From NCBI GenBank assembly GCA_900545405.1, contig UQYT01000001.1, forward strand, positions 62,001-126,000: a stretch of 64,000 nt of DNA, given 5' to 3'. The stretch comes from an uncultured Eubacteriales bacterium (lineage in GTDB: Bacteria > Bacillota > Clostridia > Oscillospirales > Oscillospiraceae). The notes under the pieces were generated by a model. That model was given only the letters and a program-made list of their open reading frames with translations. It did no database searches and was not told where the DNA came from. Positions 49,500 to 56,438 of the stretch are shown one piece after another. Made by a program: the position numbers and the translations under genes. Positions within the stretch are counted from its first letter, which is position 1. The number at the start of each line of letters is the position of its first letter.

Positions 49500-50186
49500 T
49501 CATGTCCCCGAACCAGCCAACCACTCAGGGACAGTATTAAGGCGGATCGGAAGCAGAGGCTCCCGTATCTGCCCTTCCAGTTTGCTGCAAAGTCCCTCCA
49601 GCGCGCAGACGAAGAGCGCCTCCTCGCCGGGGAACAGTCCGCTGAAACGGCGGAGGCCCTCCAGGACATCCTCCGGCCGCGTATCAGGGCCAAGATTGGG
49701 GTTTGCGACCAGGCTGAAGCCGGAGAGCCTCGCCGCGCCGAGCACACGGCGCATGGTCACGTCTATGTCCTCCCTACTGCCGGACCAGGGGCGGAACGGG
49801 TTCACGATGTAGAGCACGCGGGTATTCTCCCCGTTGAGGAGGTGCGAGAACTGCCCTATCATGTGCGAACCGTGCGCACCGCCGCCGATGTCCATGAGCA
49901 CGGCGGAGGACTCGTCCCTCAGCGTCTCAATGACGCCGGAGGCGACGGTGGGCGCGTCGAGATACTGGGCCTGGAAGTGGAACACCACTCCCTCCCTCTC
50001 GAGCTGCGCCTCGCAGTCGCGCGCGCGGAAAAGCGGCTTGGTCTGGTCCATGTCGAAGAAATGCACCCGGCGTCCCCCCTCCCGCGCCATGCGCAGGGCA
50101 AGATTGACCGCCGTCTCCGTCTTGCCGGAGCCGGCCTCGCCAATGAAAACCAGGTTTTTCTGTTCGGGTACTTTGAACTCAGCCAT
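49500..50186 (-). CDS. P-loop ATPase heading the vor operon, function unknown
   Basis: A 228-residue soluble protein. The nucleotide loop is FIGEAGSGKTETAVNLAL near residue 17, the Walker B-like DMDQTKPLF and VLMDIGGGAHGS follow, and RVLYIVNPFRPW is in the core. The fold looks like the SIMIBI class (MinD/CooC/Mrp), which loads metal centres or positions complexes. It starts the leftward unit 40 bp ahead of the ferredoxin gene, so a role in maturing or inserting Fe-S or other cofactors of the oxidoreductase is attractive but unproven. The ATG at 50186 has only a weak GGCGG site. Confidence 0.75.
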   Translation of the reverse strand: MAEFKVPEQKNLVFIGEAGSGKTETAVNLALRMAREGGRRVHFFDMDQTKPLFRARDCEAQLEREGVVFHFQAQYLDAPTVASGVIETLRDESSAVLMDIGGGAHGSHMIGQFSHLLNGENTRVLYIVNPFRPWSGSREDIDVTMRRVLGAARLSGFSLVANPNLGPDTRPEDVLEGLRRFSGLFPGEEALFVCALEGLCSKLEGQIREPLLPIRLNTVPEWLAGSGT

Positions 50187-50240
50187 ATTGAACCGCCGTT
50201 TCTGAAAGGTTTGTGCCGCGCGCCGCGGCCTGTCGCTATT

Positions 50241-50246
50241 ATTATA
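50241..50246 (-). promoter_or_regulatory. Candidate -10 of the vor operon
   Basis: TATAAT (complement of 50241-50246) lies about 55 bp ahead of the ATPase start. No good -35 was found, so it is either activator-dependent or fortuitous. Confidence 0.4.
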
Positions 50247-50314
50247 AATGCTTTCCGGGCGAAACACCAGACCAAATCGTTACGTATTAAAGTCCTGAAT
50301 TCCGCATATTACGC

Positions 50315-50343
50315 AAAAATCCCCGGCTTAGCCGGAGATTTTT
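50315..50343 (-). terminator. Terminator after the YkvI-like gene
   Basis: AAAAATC and GATTTTT flank a CCGGCT/AGCCGG stem with one mismatch, 19 bp after the stop on the - strand. Confidence 0.75.
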
Positions 50344-50361
50344 GCGATTTGGTTTTGATTT

Positions 50362-51531
50362 TTACATATCCACGCCGGGGTCTGCGATATTCTTCTTTTT
50401 GAGGTACTTTTTGCTGATCTTGTGTCCGCCGATGATGATCGCGGGCAGGACAATGATGGGCAGGTTCAGGTATCCGAGGATCGTGTAGCCCTTGGAGACA
50501 AGGACCATGATGCCGAGCTTGGAGACCAGGGCGCAGGCGATGAGCATCACGCCGACGAAGATGGCATCGCGCAGGGAGCTCTTCTTGCCCTCCTTGGGCT
50601 GGTAGTACTTGCTGAAGCGCGCGACGCCCGCGAAGGCGAAGCCGACGACCGTGCTGAGGACGGCGATGAAGACGATGATTATGTACACGACGGTCAGCCA
50701 GTCGTAGCCGAGGCGCTGGAGCAGGGAGTAGAACGGAAGGTCCTCACTGGTGATGTCGTAGACGTTAGTGTAGCTGAAGAGCATCATGCAGAGGACTATG
50801 AGCAGAATGGTGTTGGCCAGGAAGCCGGTGACGGCGGCCTTCTTGGACTCGCGGCGGTTGGGGATGTCCTCGGCGACGGAGGCGATGTTGGCGACGATGG
50901 TGGCCTGGAAGCTGCCGTAGATTATGGCGCTCCAGAGCGCGCCGAGCCAGCTGCCGCTGCCCGCGTCGGAGAGGTTCTGAGCCTGGTTGGCGATGGAACC
51001 GGAGAGGTCGCCGTCGCCGTTCACGGCGAGCAGCACCATGATGACGAGCAGGATGCCCACGACTATGAACATCATGTAGGACGAGGCCGCGCGCACCAGC
51101 TTGGCGCCGTATGCGCACAGCAGCATGGCGCAGACGATGATTATCGCGACGCCGAGCCAGTAGTTGATGCCGAAGTTATCCTCAAGCAGGACCGCCACAG
51201 CGTTCATGCTGCCGCTGGCCGCTGTGAGTATCGTGACGAGGAAGGAAATGTCGAAGAGGATGACGACATATTTGTTCCCGAAGAGCTTGACGACCCAGGA
51301 CTGGTAGTCATACGCCTTGTAGATGCGGGAAAACTCCATGGAGCAATAGAGAGCATAGCCCAGAAAGCCCATAGCAATGATCGTGACGAAGATGCCGGGC
51401 AGACCAAATCGGACATAGTACTGATTCAGCTGAGTGCCGCTGGCGACGCCGGGGCCGAAATGAGTACCCATCCACACTGCGGCCACGCCTATGAATACAG
51501 GCAGGCCCTTTTTAGCTTTGCTTTTTTCCAT
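50362..51531 (-). CDS. YkvI-like membrane transporter
   Basis: A 389-residue polytopic membrane protein with ten or eleven hydrophobic segments. The N-terminal VAAVWMGTHFGPGVASGTQ matches the opening of YkvI-like proteins of the amino acid-polyamine-cation transporter superfamily, and STVVGFAFAGVARFSKY is in a typical position. The substrate is unknown; branched-chain amino acids would fit the neighbouring vor operon. The ATG at 51531 has AGGAGG 9 bp ahead. Divergent to the ketopantoate-reductase-like gene. Confidence 0.72.
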   Translation of the reverse strand: MEKSKAKKGLPVFIGVAAVWMGTHFGPGVASGTQLNQYYVRFGLPGIFVTIIAMGFLGYALYCSMEFSRIYKAYDYQSWVVKLFGNKYVVILFDISFLVTILTAASGSMNAVAVLLEDNFGINYWLGVAIIIVCAMLLCAYGAKLVRAASSYMMFIVVGILLVIMVLLAVNGDGDLSGSIANQAQNLSDAGSGSWLGALWSAIIYGSFQATIVANIASVAEDIPNRRESKKAAVTGFLANTILLIVLCMMLFSYTNVYDITSEDLPFYSLLQRLGYDWLTVVYIIIVFIAVLSTVVGFAFAGVARFSKYYQPKEGKKSSLRDAIFVGVMLIACALVSKLGIMVLVSKGYTILGYLNLPIIVLPAIIIGGHKISKKYLKKKNIADPGVDM

Positions 51532-51738
51532 ACAAGGTTTCCTCCTAACTGATTTGGTTGGGATGCTTTGCTCCATACCGCATACACTTTATTACGGTGC
51601 ATCGCGATACCTGAATACTAAAGGTTCAGGGCAAAAATGTCAAGACTAATTTCGCGATTTACCGTGTTATTTTTTTGATAATCTTTACGTATGCGGCAAA
51701 TTGTGCTAAGAAATTTTGTATAAATCTACTTTATGCTC

Positions 51739-51766
51739 TTGACTTTTCTTACAAATGGGTTATATT
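51739..51766 (+). promoter_or_regulatory. Promoter of the ketopantoate-reductase-like gene
   Basis: TTGACT (51739-51744), 16-bp spacer, TATATT (51761-51766). A short palindrome TTTAC-cac-GTAAA (51780-51792) follows near the start of the mRNA and next to the ribosome site. A separate CCTGAA...TTCAGG repeat (51611-51631) is nearer the divergent transporter. Confidence 0.7.
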
Positions 51767-51804
51767 CTTGATTTAGCAATTTACCACGTAAAGGAGGACA
51801 ACTC

Positions 51805-52752
51805 ATGAAAATAGCCATGATAGGCAGCGGCGCTGCTGGAAGCGTCTTCGCATCCTACCTAAAAAAGGGCGGTGCCGAGGAGGTCTGGCTGGTCGACCCG
51901 AATAAGGCACACATGGACAAGGTAGCCAAGGACGGCATGATATTCCGCAACCCTGACGGAGAATTTCACGTCACGGGCTTTAAGACCGCGTATTCGGCCG
52001 AGGAGGTCGGCGTGGCCGATATAGTCATCATCATGGTCAAGGCCACGATAACGGAGCTTGCGCTCAAGGGCGCCATGTGCTGCGTCGGCCCTGAGACTGT
52101 GGTCGTCACTCTGCAAAACGGCCTCGGCAACGAGGAGGTCGTCAAGAAGCTCATCCCCGAAGAGCGCGTCATGTTCGGCTGCGGCAACATGGGCACTGAG
52201 CTGCCCGAGCCCGGCACCTGCGTGGCCAAGCCCTCCGCCGGCACCGAGAACATGTACTTCGGCCCCTGCGTCAAGAACGAGCTCACCGACAAGGTCGGCA
52301 AGTATCTGGAGGAGAAGTTCGCCGCCGGCGGCCTGCTGCCCCACTTCTACGACGACGTGAGGCCCAAGGTCTGGCGCAAGGCCACCTCCAACAGCGGCTT
52401 CAACACCGTCTGCGCCGTGCTCAGGCTCAAGATAAAGGAAGTGTACGACGACCCCGAGGGCGTCTCCCTCGTCTGGTCCGTCTGGAAGGAAGCCAGCGAC
52501 GTGGCCGAGGCGCTGGGCATTCCGGGCATTTGGGAGTACATGCACGAGGAGATGCCGAGGATAGTCAAGGGTCTCGGCGACTACTACCCCTCCATGGCCC
52601 AGGACGCCCAGGCCCACCGTCAGACCGAGGTGGACTCCCTCACCGGCGCCATCTCCATGTTTGGGCGCAAGGTCGGCATCCCCACCCCCACCTGCGACAT
52701 CCTTACCAAGGAGATAAAGGCCATCCAGGCCAACTACGAGCGGCAGTATTGA
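51805..52752 (+). CDS. Ketopantoate reductase family NADPH dehydrogenase
   Basis: A 315-residue 2-hydroxyacid dehydrogenase of the PanE/ApbA family. The nucleotide loop is IGSGAAGSVFASYL, followed by VTLQNGLGNEEVV and the active-site lysine in VRPKVWRKATSNSGFN. Classic PanE reduces 2-dehydropantoate for CoA synthesis, but many family members use other 2-oxoacids. The link to an oxidoreductase acting on related 2-oxoacids is suggestive. AAAGGAGG precedes the ATG and a strong hairpin follows. Confidence 0.85.
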   Translation: MKIAMIGSGAAGSVFASYLKKGGAEEVWLVDPNKAHMDKVAKDGMIFRNPDGEFHVTGFKTAYSAEEVGVADIVIIMVKATITELALKGAMCCVGPETVVVTLQNGLGNEEVVKKLIPEERVMFGCGNMGTELPEPGTCVAKPSAGTENMYFGPCVKNELTDKVGKYLEEKFAAGGLLPHFYDDVRPKVWRKATSNSGFNTVCAVLRLKIKEVYDDPEGVSLVWSVWKEASDVAEALGIPGIWEYMHEEMPRIVKGLGDYYPSMAQDAQAHRQTEVDSLTGAISMFGRKVGIPTPTCDILTKEIKAIQANYERQY

Positions 52753-52763
52753 TAAGAAACGGC

Positions 52764-52799
52764 AAAAACCCCGGGAGCCAAAAGGCTCCCGGGGTTTTT
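52764..52799. terminator. Bidirectional terminator between the ketopantoate-reductase-like gene and yebC
   Basis: AAAAACCCCGGGAGCC, loop AAAA, GGCTCCCGGGGTTTTT. Both converging genes can use it. Confidence 0.95.
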
Positions 52800-52814
52800 T
52801 GATGTTCAGCTGTT

Positions 52815-53549
52815 TTAGTCCTGCTCCCAGTTGTGCCAGACGTTCTGCACGTCGTCGTTATCCTCGAACATGTCGAGCATCTTCTGCATGTTCTTGATAT
52901 CGCCCTCGTCGGTGAGCTTGATGTAGGTCTGCGGGACCATCTCCACCTGGGCGGAGAGCAGCTCGTAGCCGTGGGAGGTGAGGTAATCCGCAACGGCGGT
53001 GACGTCGTCGGGCGCGGTGGAGACGGAGAACACGTCGCCGTCGGCCTCTATGTCCTCGGCGCCGGCCTCGAGGGCGTCCTCCATGACCTTGTCCTCATCA
53101 AGGTCGCCGTCCTCGTTGTTTATGACGATGACGCCCTTGCGGTCGAAGCTCCAGGACACGCAGCCCGCGGCGCCCATGTTGCCGTTGTTCTTGTCGAAGG
53201 CGTGGCGCACGTCGGAGGCGGTTCGGTTCCGGTTATCGGTCATGGCCTCGACGATTATGGCGACGCCGCTGGGGCCGTAGCCCTCGTAGGTGATGGACTC
53301 GTAATTGTCCGTGTTGCCGCTGCCGAGCGCCTTTTCGATGGTGCGCTTTATATTGTCGTTGGGCATGTTCGCGGCCTTGGCCTTGGTGATGACTGCAGCA
53401 AGGCGGGAGTTGTTGACGGGATCTCCGCTTCCGCCCTCCTTGACGGCGACTATCATCTCTCTGGCGATCTTGGTGAAGGCCTGCGCGCGCTTGGCGTCCT
53501 GCGCACCCTTAGTCTTTTGTATGTTGTGCCACTTGGAATGTCCTGACAT
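52815..53549 (-). CDS. yebC: YebC/PmpR family DNA-binding regulator or translation factor
   Basis: A 244-residue protein beginning MSGHSKWHNIQKTKGAQD, the invariant YebC start, then NMPNDNIKRTIEKALG and YEGYGPSGVAIIVEAMTDN. Family members act as regulators or, by recent work, help ribosomes at proline stretches. The ATG at 53549 has AGGGG 9 bp ahead, although the frame is open 63 bp further upstream. Confidence 0.95.
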   Translation of the reverse strand: MSGHSKWHNIQKTKGAQDAKRAQAFTKIAREMIVAVKEGGSGDPVNNSRLAAVITKAKAANMPNDNIKRTIEKALGSGNTDNYESITYEGYGPSGVAIIVEAMTDNRNRTASDVRHAFDKNNGNMGAAGCVSWSFDRKGVIVINNEDGDLDEDKVMEDALEAGAEDIEADGDVFSVSTAPDDVTAVADYLTSHGYELLSAQVEMVPQTYIKLTDEGDIKNMQKMLDMFEDNDDVQNVWHNWEQD

Positions 53550-53625
53550 CGTAACAACCCCTTGAGCTTTTGTATTCTTATGTATTTTAGCACTACGCAA
53601 CCATTCATGCAAGAGAAATATGAAA

Positions 53626-53654
53626 CAGCGCGAAAGCGGTCCGCCTTCGCGCTG
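53626..53654 (-). terminator. Terminator after the sipL homologue
   Basis: CAGCGCGAA (53626-53634) and TTCGCGCTG (53646-53654), extended inward by GCGG/CCGC with one mismatch. On the - strand it runs into TTTCATATTTC, 12 bp after the stop. Confidence 0.8.
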
Positions 53655-53665
53655 TGCTTTTATGC

Positions 53666-55189
53666 CTATTTGTGCCTCGCCGTGGGTATGAGCAGAGTCC
53701 GCCCCTCAGGGCACTCGCCGTCCGCGAGGCCGTTTTGCTCGGCTATGAGCCGCGCCGTCGAGCGGTAGCGCTTGCCGAGGGCCCAGAGGCTCTCCCCTGC
53801 CCCGGCCCTGACTACTGTGATGGAGGGCAGGCAGCCGGGGTCGAGCTCCTCTCCGCAGACCACGGAGGCGATCTGCGGTACCGTTATGCGCTTGACCACA
53901 AGCAGCTCGAAGTCCACCAGCAGTCTCACGTCAGCACCCGCCGCCGAGGGAGCCGCAGAGCAGTCCGTACAGCTTGCGCGCACCAGCGCGGCGTATTCGT
54001 TCTCTCCCAGCTCCGCCGGGGCCTCAGAGGTCAGCCGCCGGGACACGGAATAGTACTGCCCGTCGGCAGCCTTATAAAGCACCGTGACCGTGACCGGGCA
54101 CTTGAGCGTGCCGCTCTCGCAGACCGCGGTGCCGGTCCGGCACATCACGCGGCATATCTCAGTCGGCGCGGGCGTTGCGGGCAGGCTCTCGTGCACCGTG
54201 GCGCGCACGGTGCTGCGGCGCTGGACGCAGCCGAGCTCCGTCTCCTCGCTTGTGATATCCAGCTCGCGGCTGTTGCTGTAACAGTCCGTGACGCACTTCA
54301 CGCGCACGCTGTCCGTGCACACGGCCTGGGAGACGAGGTGGAACTCCGCAGAGATGCCCCGCTCACCGCCGGAGAGCGTCGTGGGCTCCACGTACTCGGC
54401 TGTGAGCATGCTGTATATGCTGCAATCCGGGCTGGAGAGGTCCGTGGCGGTGTCTATCATCTGGGAGAACTCCGTCTCAAAGCTCCCGGAGGCCAGCTCC
54501 CCCGTCTCTGCCGCCTCATAGAGCACGGACATGCGCACCGTGCCGCTGAAAACTATCTTGGTGCCGACAGCGCGGACGCTGCCGGTGTTGATGTCCACCC
54601 CGTGCCAGACCAGCTCACCCATGGCGGGCATCCCGGGCGCGAGGCGGTACTCGTCCGATACGACGAAGGTGCGTTCCTTCACGCTGACAACGGGGCTGAT
54701 CGTGCGGCTGTCCGAAAGCACCTCGACATCCTCCGCCCCCTCGCCCTCCAGGCCGTCGCAGAAGCTCATCTCCGTCTGGGCATAGCACTCCACCTGGGCC
54801 GAGATCACGGCGCGCACCAGCAGCTTGCGCGGGTTGAGCATCCGCGCCTCTATGCCGGTGAGGGTGAGCATCGCGACGGGTATGCTCTCCTGCGTCACGC
54901 CGGGTGCGTCGAGCTCGAGCTCCACGGGCACCGCGGCGCTCACGCGGCAGGGCGCTCCGCCGCCCTCGGGCGAGTAGACCACCGTGGCCGCAACACCGGC
55001 AGAGACGCTGACGCGGCCCTCGTTGACCTCCTTGCTCCTGATTATGACAGTCCCCTCGGCGCAGAGTATGCGCTCCACGTCCGGCATGGTGTCGGGCACA
55101 ACGGTCTCGGCCGCCTGCTCGACAGGCATGGCGTATTCAAATACCTTTTCACAGCAGGCTATGCCGCTGCGCTTCATTGACAGTTCCAT
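53666..55189 (-). CDS. sipL: DUF3794/SPOCS and LysM protein, SipL homologue
   Basis: A 507-residue protein with repeated DUF3794 (SPOCS) units at about 15-125, 145-280 and 300-430, and a C-terminal LysM at about 455-500 (RAGAGESLWALGKRYRSTARLI). This architecture and length match SipL of Clostridioides, which binds SpoIVA through LysM and is needed to localize the coat at the forespore. It lies directly downstream of a spoVM gene, whose product anchors SpoIVA in Bacillus, so two coat-basement partners are neighbours. No signal peptide is present, as expected for a mother-cell protein. Confidence 0.88.
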   Translation of the reverse strand: MELSMKRSGIACCEKVFEYAMPVEQAAETVVPDTMPDVERILCAEGTVIIRSKEVNEGRVSVSAGVAATVVYSPEGGGAPCRVSAAVPVELELDAPGVTQESIPVAMLTLTGIEARMLNPRKLLVRAVISAQVECYAQTEMSFCDGLEGEGAEDVEVLSDSRTISPVVSVKERTFVVSDEYRLAPGMPAMGELVWHGVDINTGSVRAVGTKIVFSGTVRMSVLYEAAETGELASGSFETEFSQMIDTATDLSSPDCSIYSMLTAEYVEPTTLSGGERGISAEFHLVSQAVCTDSVRVKCVTDCYSNSRELDITSEETELGCVQRRSTVRATVHESLPATPAPTEICRVMCRTGTAVCESGTLKCPVTVTVLYKAADGQYYSVSRRLTSEAPAELGENEYAALVRASCTDCSAAPSAAGADVRLLVDFELLVVKRITVPQIASVVCGEELDPGCLPSITVVRAGAGESLWALGKRYRSTARLIAEQNGLADGECPEGRTLLIPTARHK

Positions 55190-55246
55190 TTCCTATCTCC
55201 CCCTGCCGTAGTTTCTGTAAAACCTATGCGGCGGGGGTGGTATGTA

Positions 55247-55327
55247 TTACTCCGGCTCGTACTCGCCGCGCAGGCGCAGCAGGAACCTTGATATGCATGC
55301 CGGCAGCTTGATTACGATTATCCTCAT
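55247..55327 (-). CDS. spoVM: SpoVM, 26-residue amphipathic spore morphogenetic peptide
   Basis: A very short frame with a perfect AGGAGGT ribosome site 7 bp ahead of the ATG. The peptide has 26 residues, exactly the Bacillus length, and keeps IKLP at residues 6-9, including the Pro9 that bends the helix, then a helix with Ile/Phe/Leu on one face and Arg/Lys on the other. Its place after rsgA and before sipL matches the Bacillus order in which spoVM follows prpC-prkC-rsgA. SpoVM marks the positively curved forespore membrane and holds SpoIVA there. It is below the size cutoff of ordinary ORF calling. Confidence 0.85.
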   Translation of the reverse strand: MRIIVIKLPACISRFLLRLRGEYEPE

Positions 55328-55339
55328 TCGACAAACCTC

Positions 55340-55498
55340 CTATCGCGACCTTATGAGCCATATCCCGCCGCAAATGAGCGCTATCGCCAGCGCGAACCAC
55401 CAGAACCCCGGCGGCAGCACCAGCGCGAGGATGATCAGCACTCCGGCCAGGATGACCAGGCAGCCCAGCTTGTTCCCGTTATTCCGCCTCCGGCACAT
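55340..55498 (-). CDS. 52-residue membrane protein between rsgA and spoVM
   Basis: A small protein starting MCRRRNNGNKLG with a Cys and basic residues, then two hydrophobic stretches (about 13-28 and 31-48) around a PPGFWWF turn, ending IRSR. The GGGAGGTGG site lies 7 bp before the ATG at 55498 and is part of a hairpin. The position beside spoVM suggests a sporulation-time membrane peptide. No family is assigned. Confidence 0.75.
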   Translation of the reverse strand: MCRRRNNGNKLGCLVILAGVLIILALVLPPGFWWFALAIALICGGIWLIRSR

Positions 55499-55508
55499 GA
55501 AAAAACCA

Positions 55509-55554
55509 CCTCCCGCGCACAGATGCAGCGTCACACTGCATTATATGCGGGAGG
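55509..55554 (-). terminator. Two-part hairpin with U-run overlapping the 52-residue gene's ribosome site
   Basis: On the - strand, CCTCCCGC (complement of 55547-55554) pairs with GCGGGAGG (complement of 55509-55516). Inside, ATGCAG and CTGCAT (complements of 55536-55541 and 55523-55528) form a second stem. TGG and six T follow, then the ATG at 55498. It can end transcripts from rsgA and would also hide the GGGAGG ribosome site. Confidence 0.75.
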
Positions 55555-55570
55555 CGGTGTTCATGTTACT
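55540..55570 (-). promoter_or_regulatory. Possible sigma-E-type promoter inside the hairpin
   Basis: On the - strand CATATAAT (complement of 55540-55547) is 7/8 to the sigma-E -10 CATACAAT. A weak -35 AGTAACAT (complement of 55563-55570) is 15 bp upstream. It would drive the 52-residue gene, spoVM and sipL in the mother cell. Confidence 0.4.
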
Positions 55571-56438
55571 TTTCCCATTCGCGGTACTTGGCGGAGATCT
55601 CGTAGAGCCGCGCATAGCTCTCGTGGCGGCTGGGGTTTATCTTGCCCTCGTCCATGGCCTCGCGGACGGCGCAGCCGGGCTCCTTGAGGTGGGCGCAGTC
55701 GTCAAAGCGGCACCGGCCTATGTAGGGCTCGAACTCCGGAAAGCAGTGCTGCAGCTCCTCCTTGGGTATCGGCGGCAGCTGCTCCATGTCGAAGGAGGCA
55801 AAGCCCGGCGTGTCGGCCACATAGGCGCCCCCGGCGGAGAATATCTCGACGTGGCGCGTAGTGTGACGGCCGCGGCCGAGCTTTTCGCTCACGTCGCCGG
55901 TCTCGAGCTTCAGCCCAGGCTCCAGCGCGTTCAGGAGGCTGGACTTGCCGACGCCCGAGTTGCCGGAGAAGGCGCAGACCTTGCCGCGTATGCACTCGCG
56001 CAGCTCGTCTATCCCCTCGCCCGTCACGGCGCTGGTCTCGATGACGCGGTAGCCGGTAGTGGCGTAGATATCGCGCAGGCGGCCCTGGTGCCCCGCATCG
56101 GCCTTGTTGATGCAGATCACAACCTCGCAGCCGATGTGCTCGGCAAAGGCCGTGACCCGGTCGATGAGGAAGGGGTCAGTCACCGGGTTCACCTCGGAGG
56201 CTACGGCGATGAGCACGTCGATATTAGCCACCGCGGGCCGGATGAAGAAGTTCTTCCGGGGCAGCAGCTTATCCACGCGGCCCTTGCCGTTGGCGTCCAG
56301 CGAGATCTCGACCCTGTCCCCCACCAGCGGGGACGAGCCGTCCAGCCGGAAACGGCCGCGTGCCCTGCACTCGACCGTTTCGGTTTCAGTTTTGACGTAG
56401 TAGAAGCCGCTCAGGGCTTTGATTATGACGCCCTGCAT
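55566..56438 (-). CDS. rsgA: Ribosome small-subunit-dependent GTPase A
   Basis: A 290-residue circularly permuted GTPase that checks late 30S subunit maturation. OB domain at about 1-65, then NKAD (ICINKADAG), the P-loop FSGNSGVGKSSLLNAL, and G3 DTPGF (ADTPGFASF). A C-terminal zinc motif has CRFDDCAHLKEPGCAV with Cys/His ligands. The ATG at 56438 overlaps the prkC stop by one base in TGATG; a TTG one codon ahead is less likely. Confidence 0.96.
   Translation of the reverse strand: MQGVIIKALSGFYYVKTETETVECRARGRFRLDGSSPLVGDRVEISLDANGKGRVDKLLPRKNFFIRPAVANIDVLIAVASEVNPVTDPFLIDRVTAFAEHIGCEVVICINKADAGHQGRLRDIYATTGYRVIETSAVTGEGIDELRECIRGKVCAFSGNSGVGKSSLLNALEPGLKLETGDVSEKLGRGRHTTRHVEIFSAGGAYVADTPGFASFDMEQLPPIPKEELQHCFPEFEPYIGRCRFDDCAHLKEPGCAVREAMDEGKINPSRHESYARLYEISAKYREWEK

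Noticed and set aside
53654..55180. A 508-codon + frame opposite the sipL homologue
   Set aside because: Antisense to a DUF3794/LysM protein; its Arg/His/Ala-rich translation has no family.
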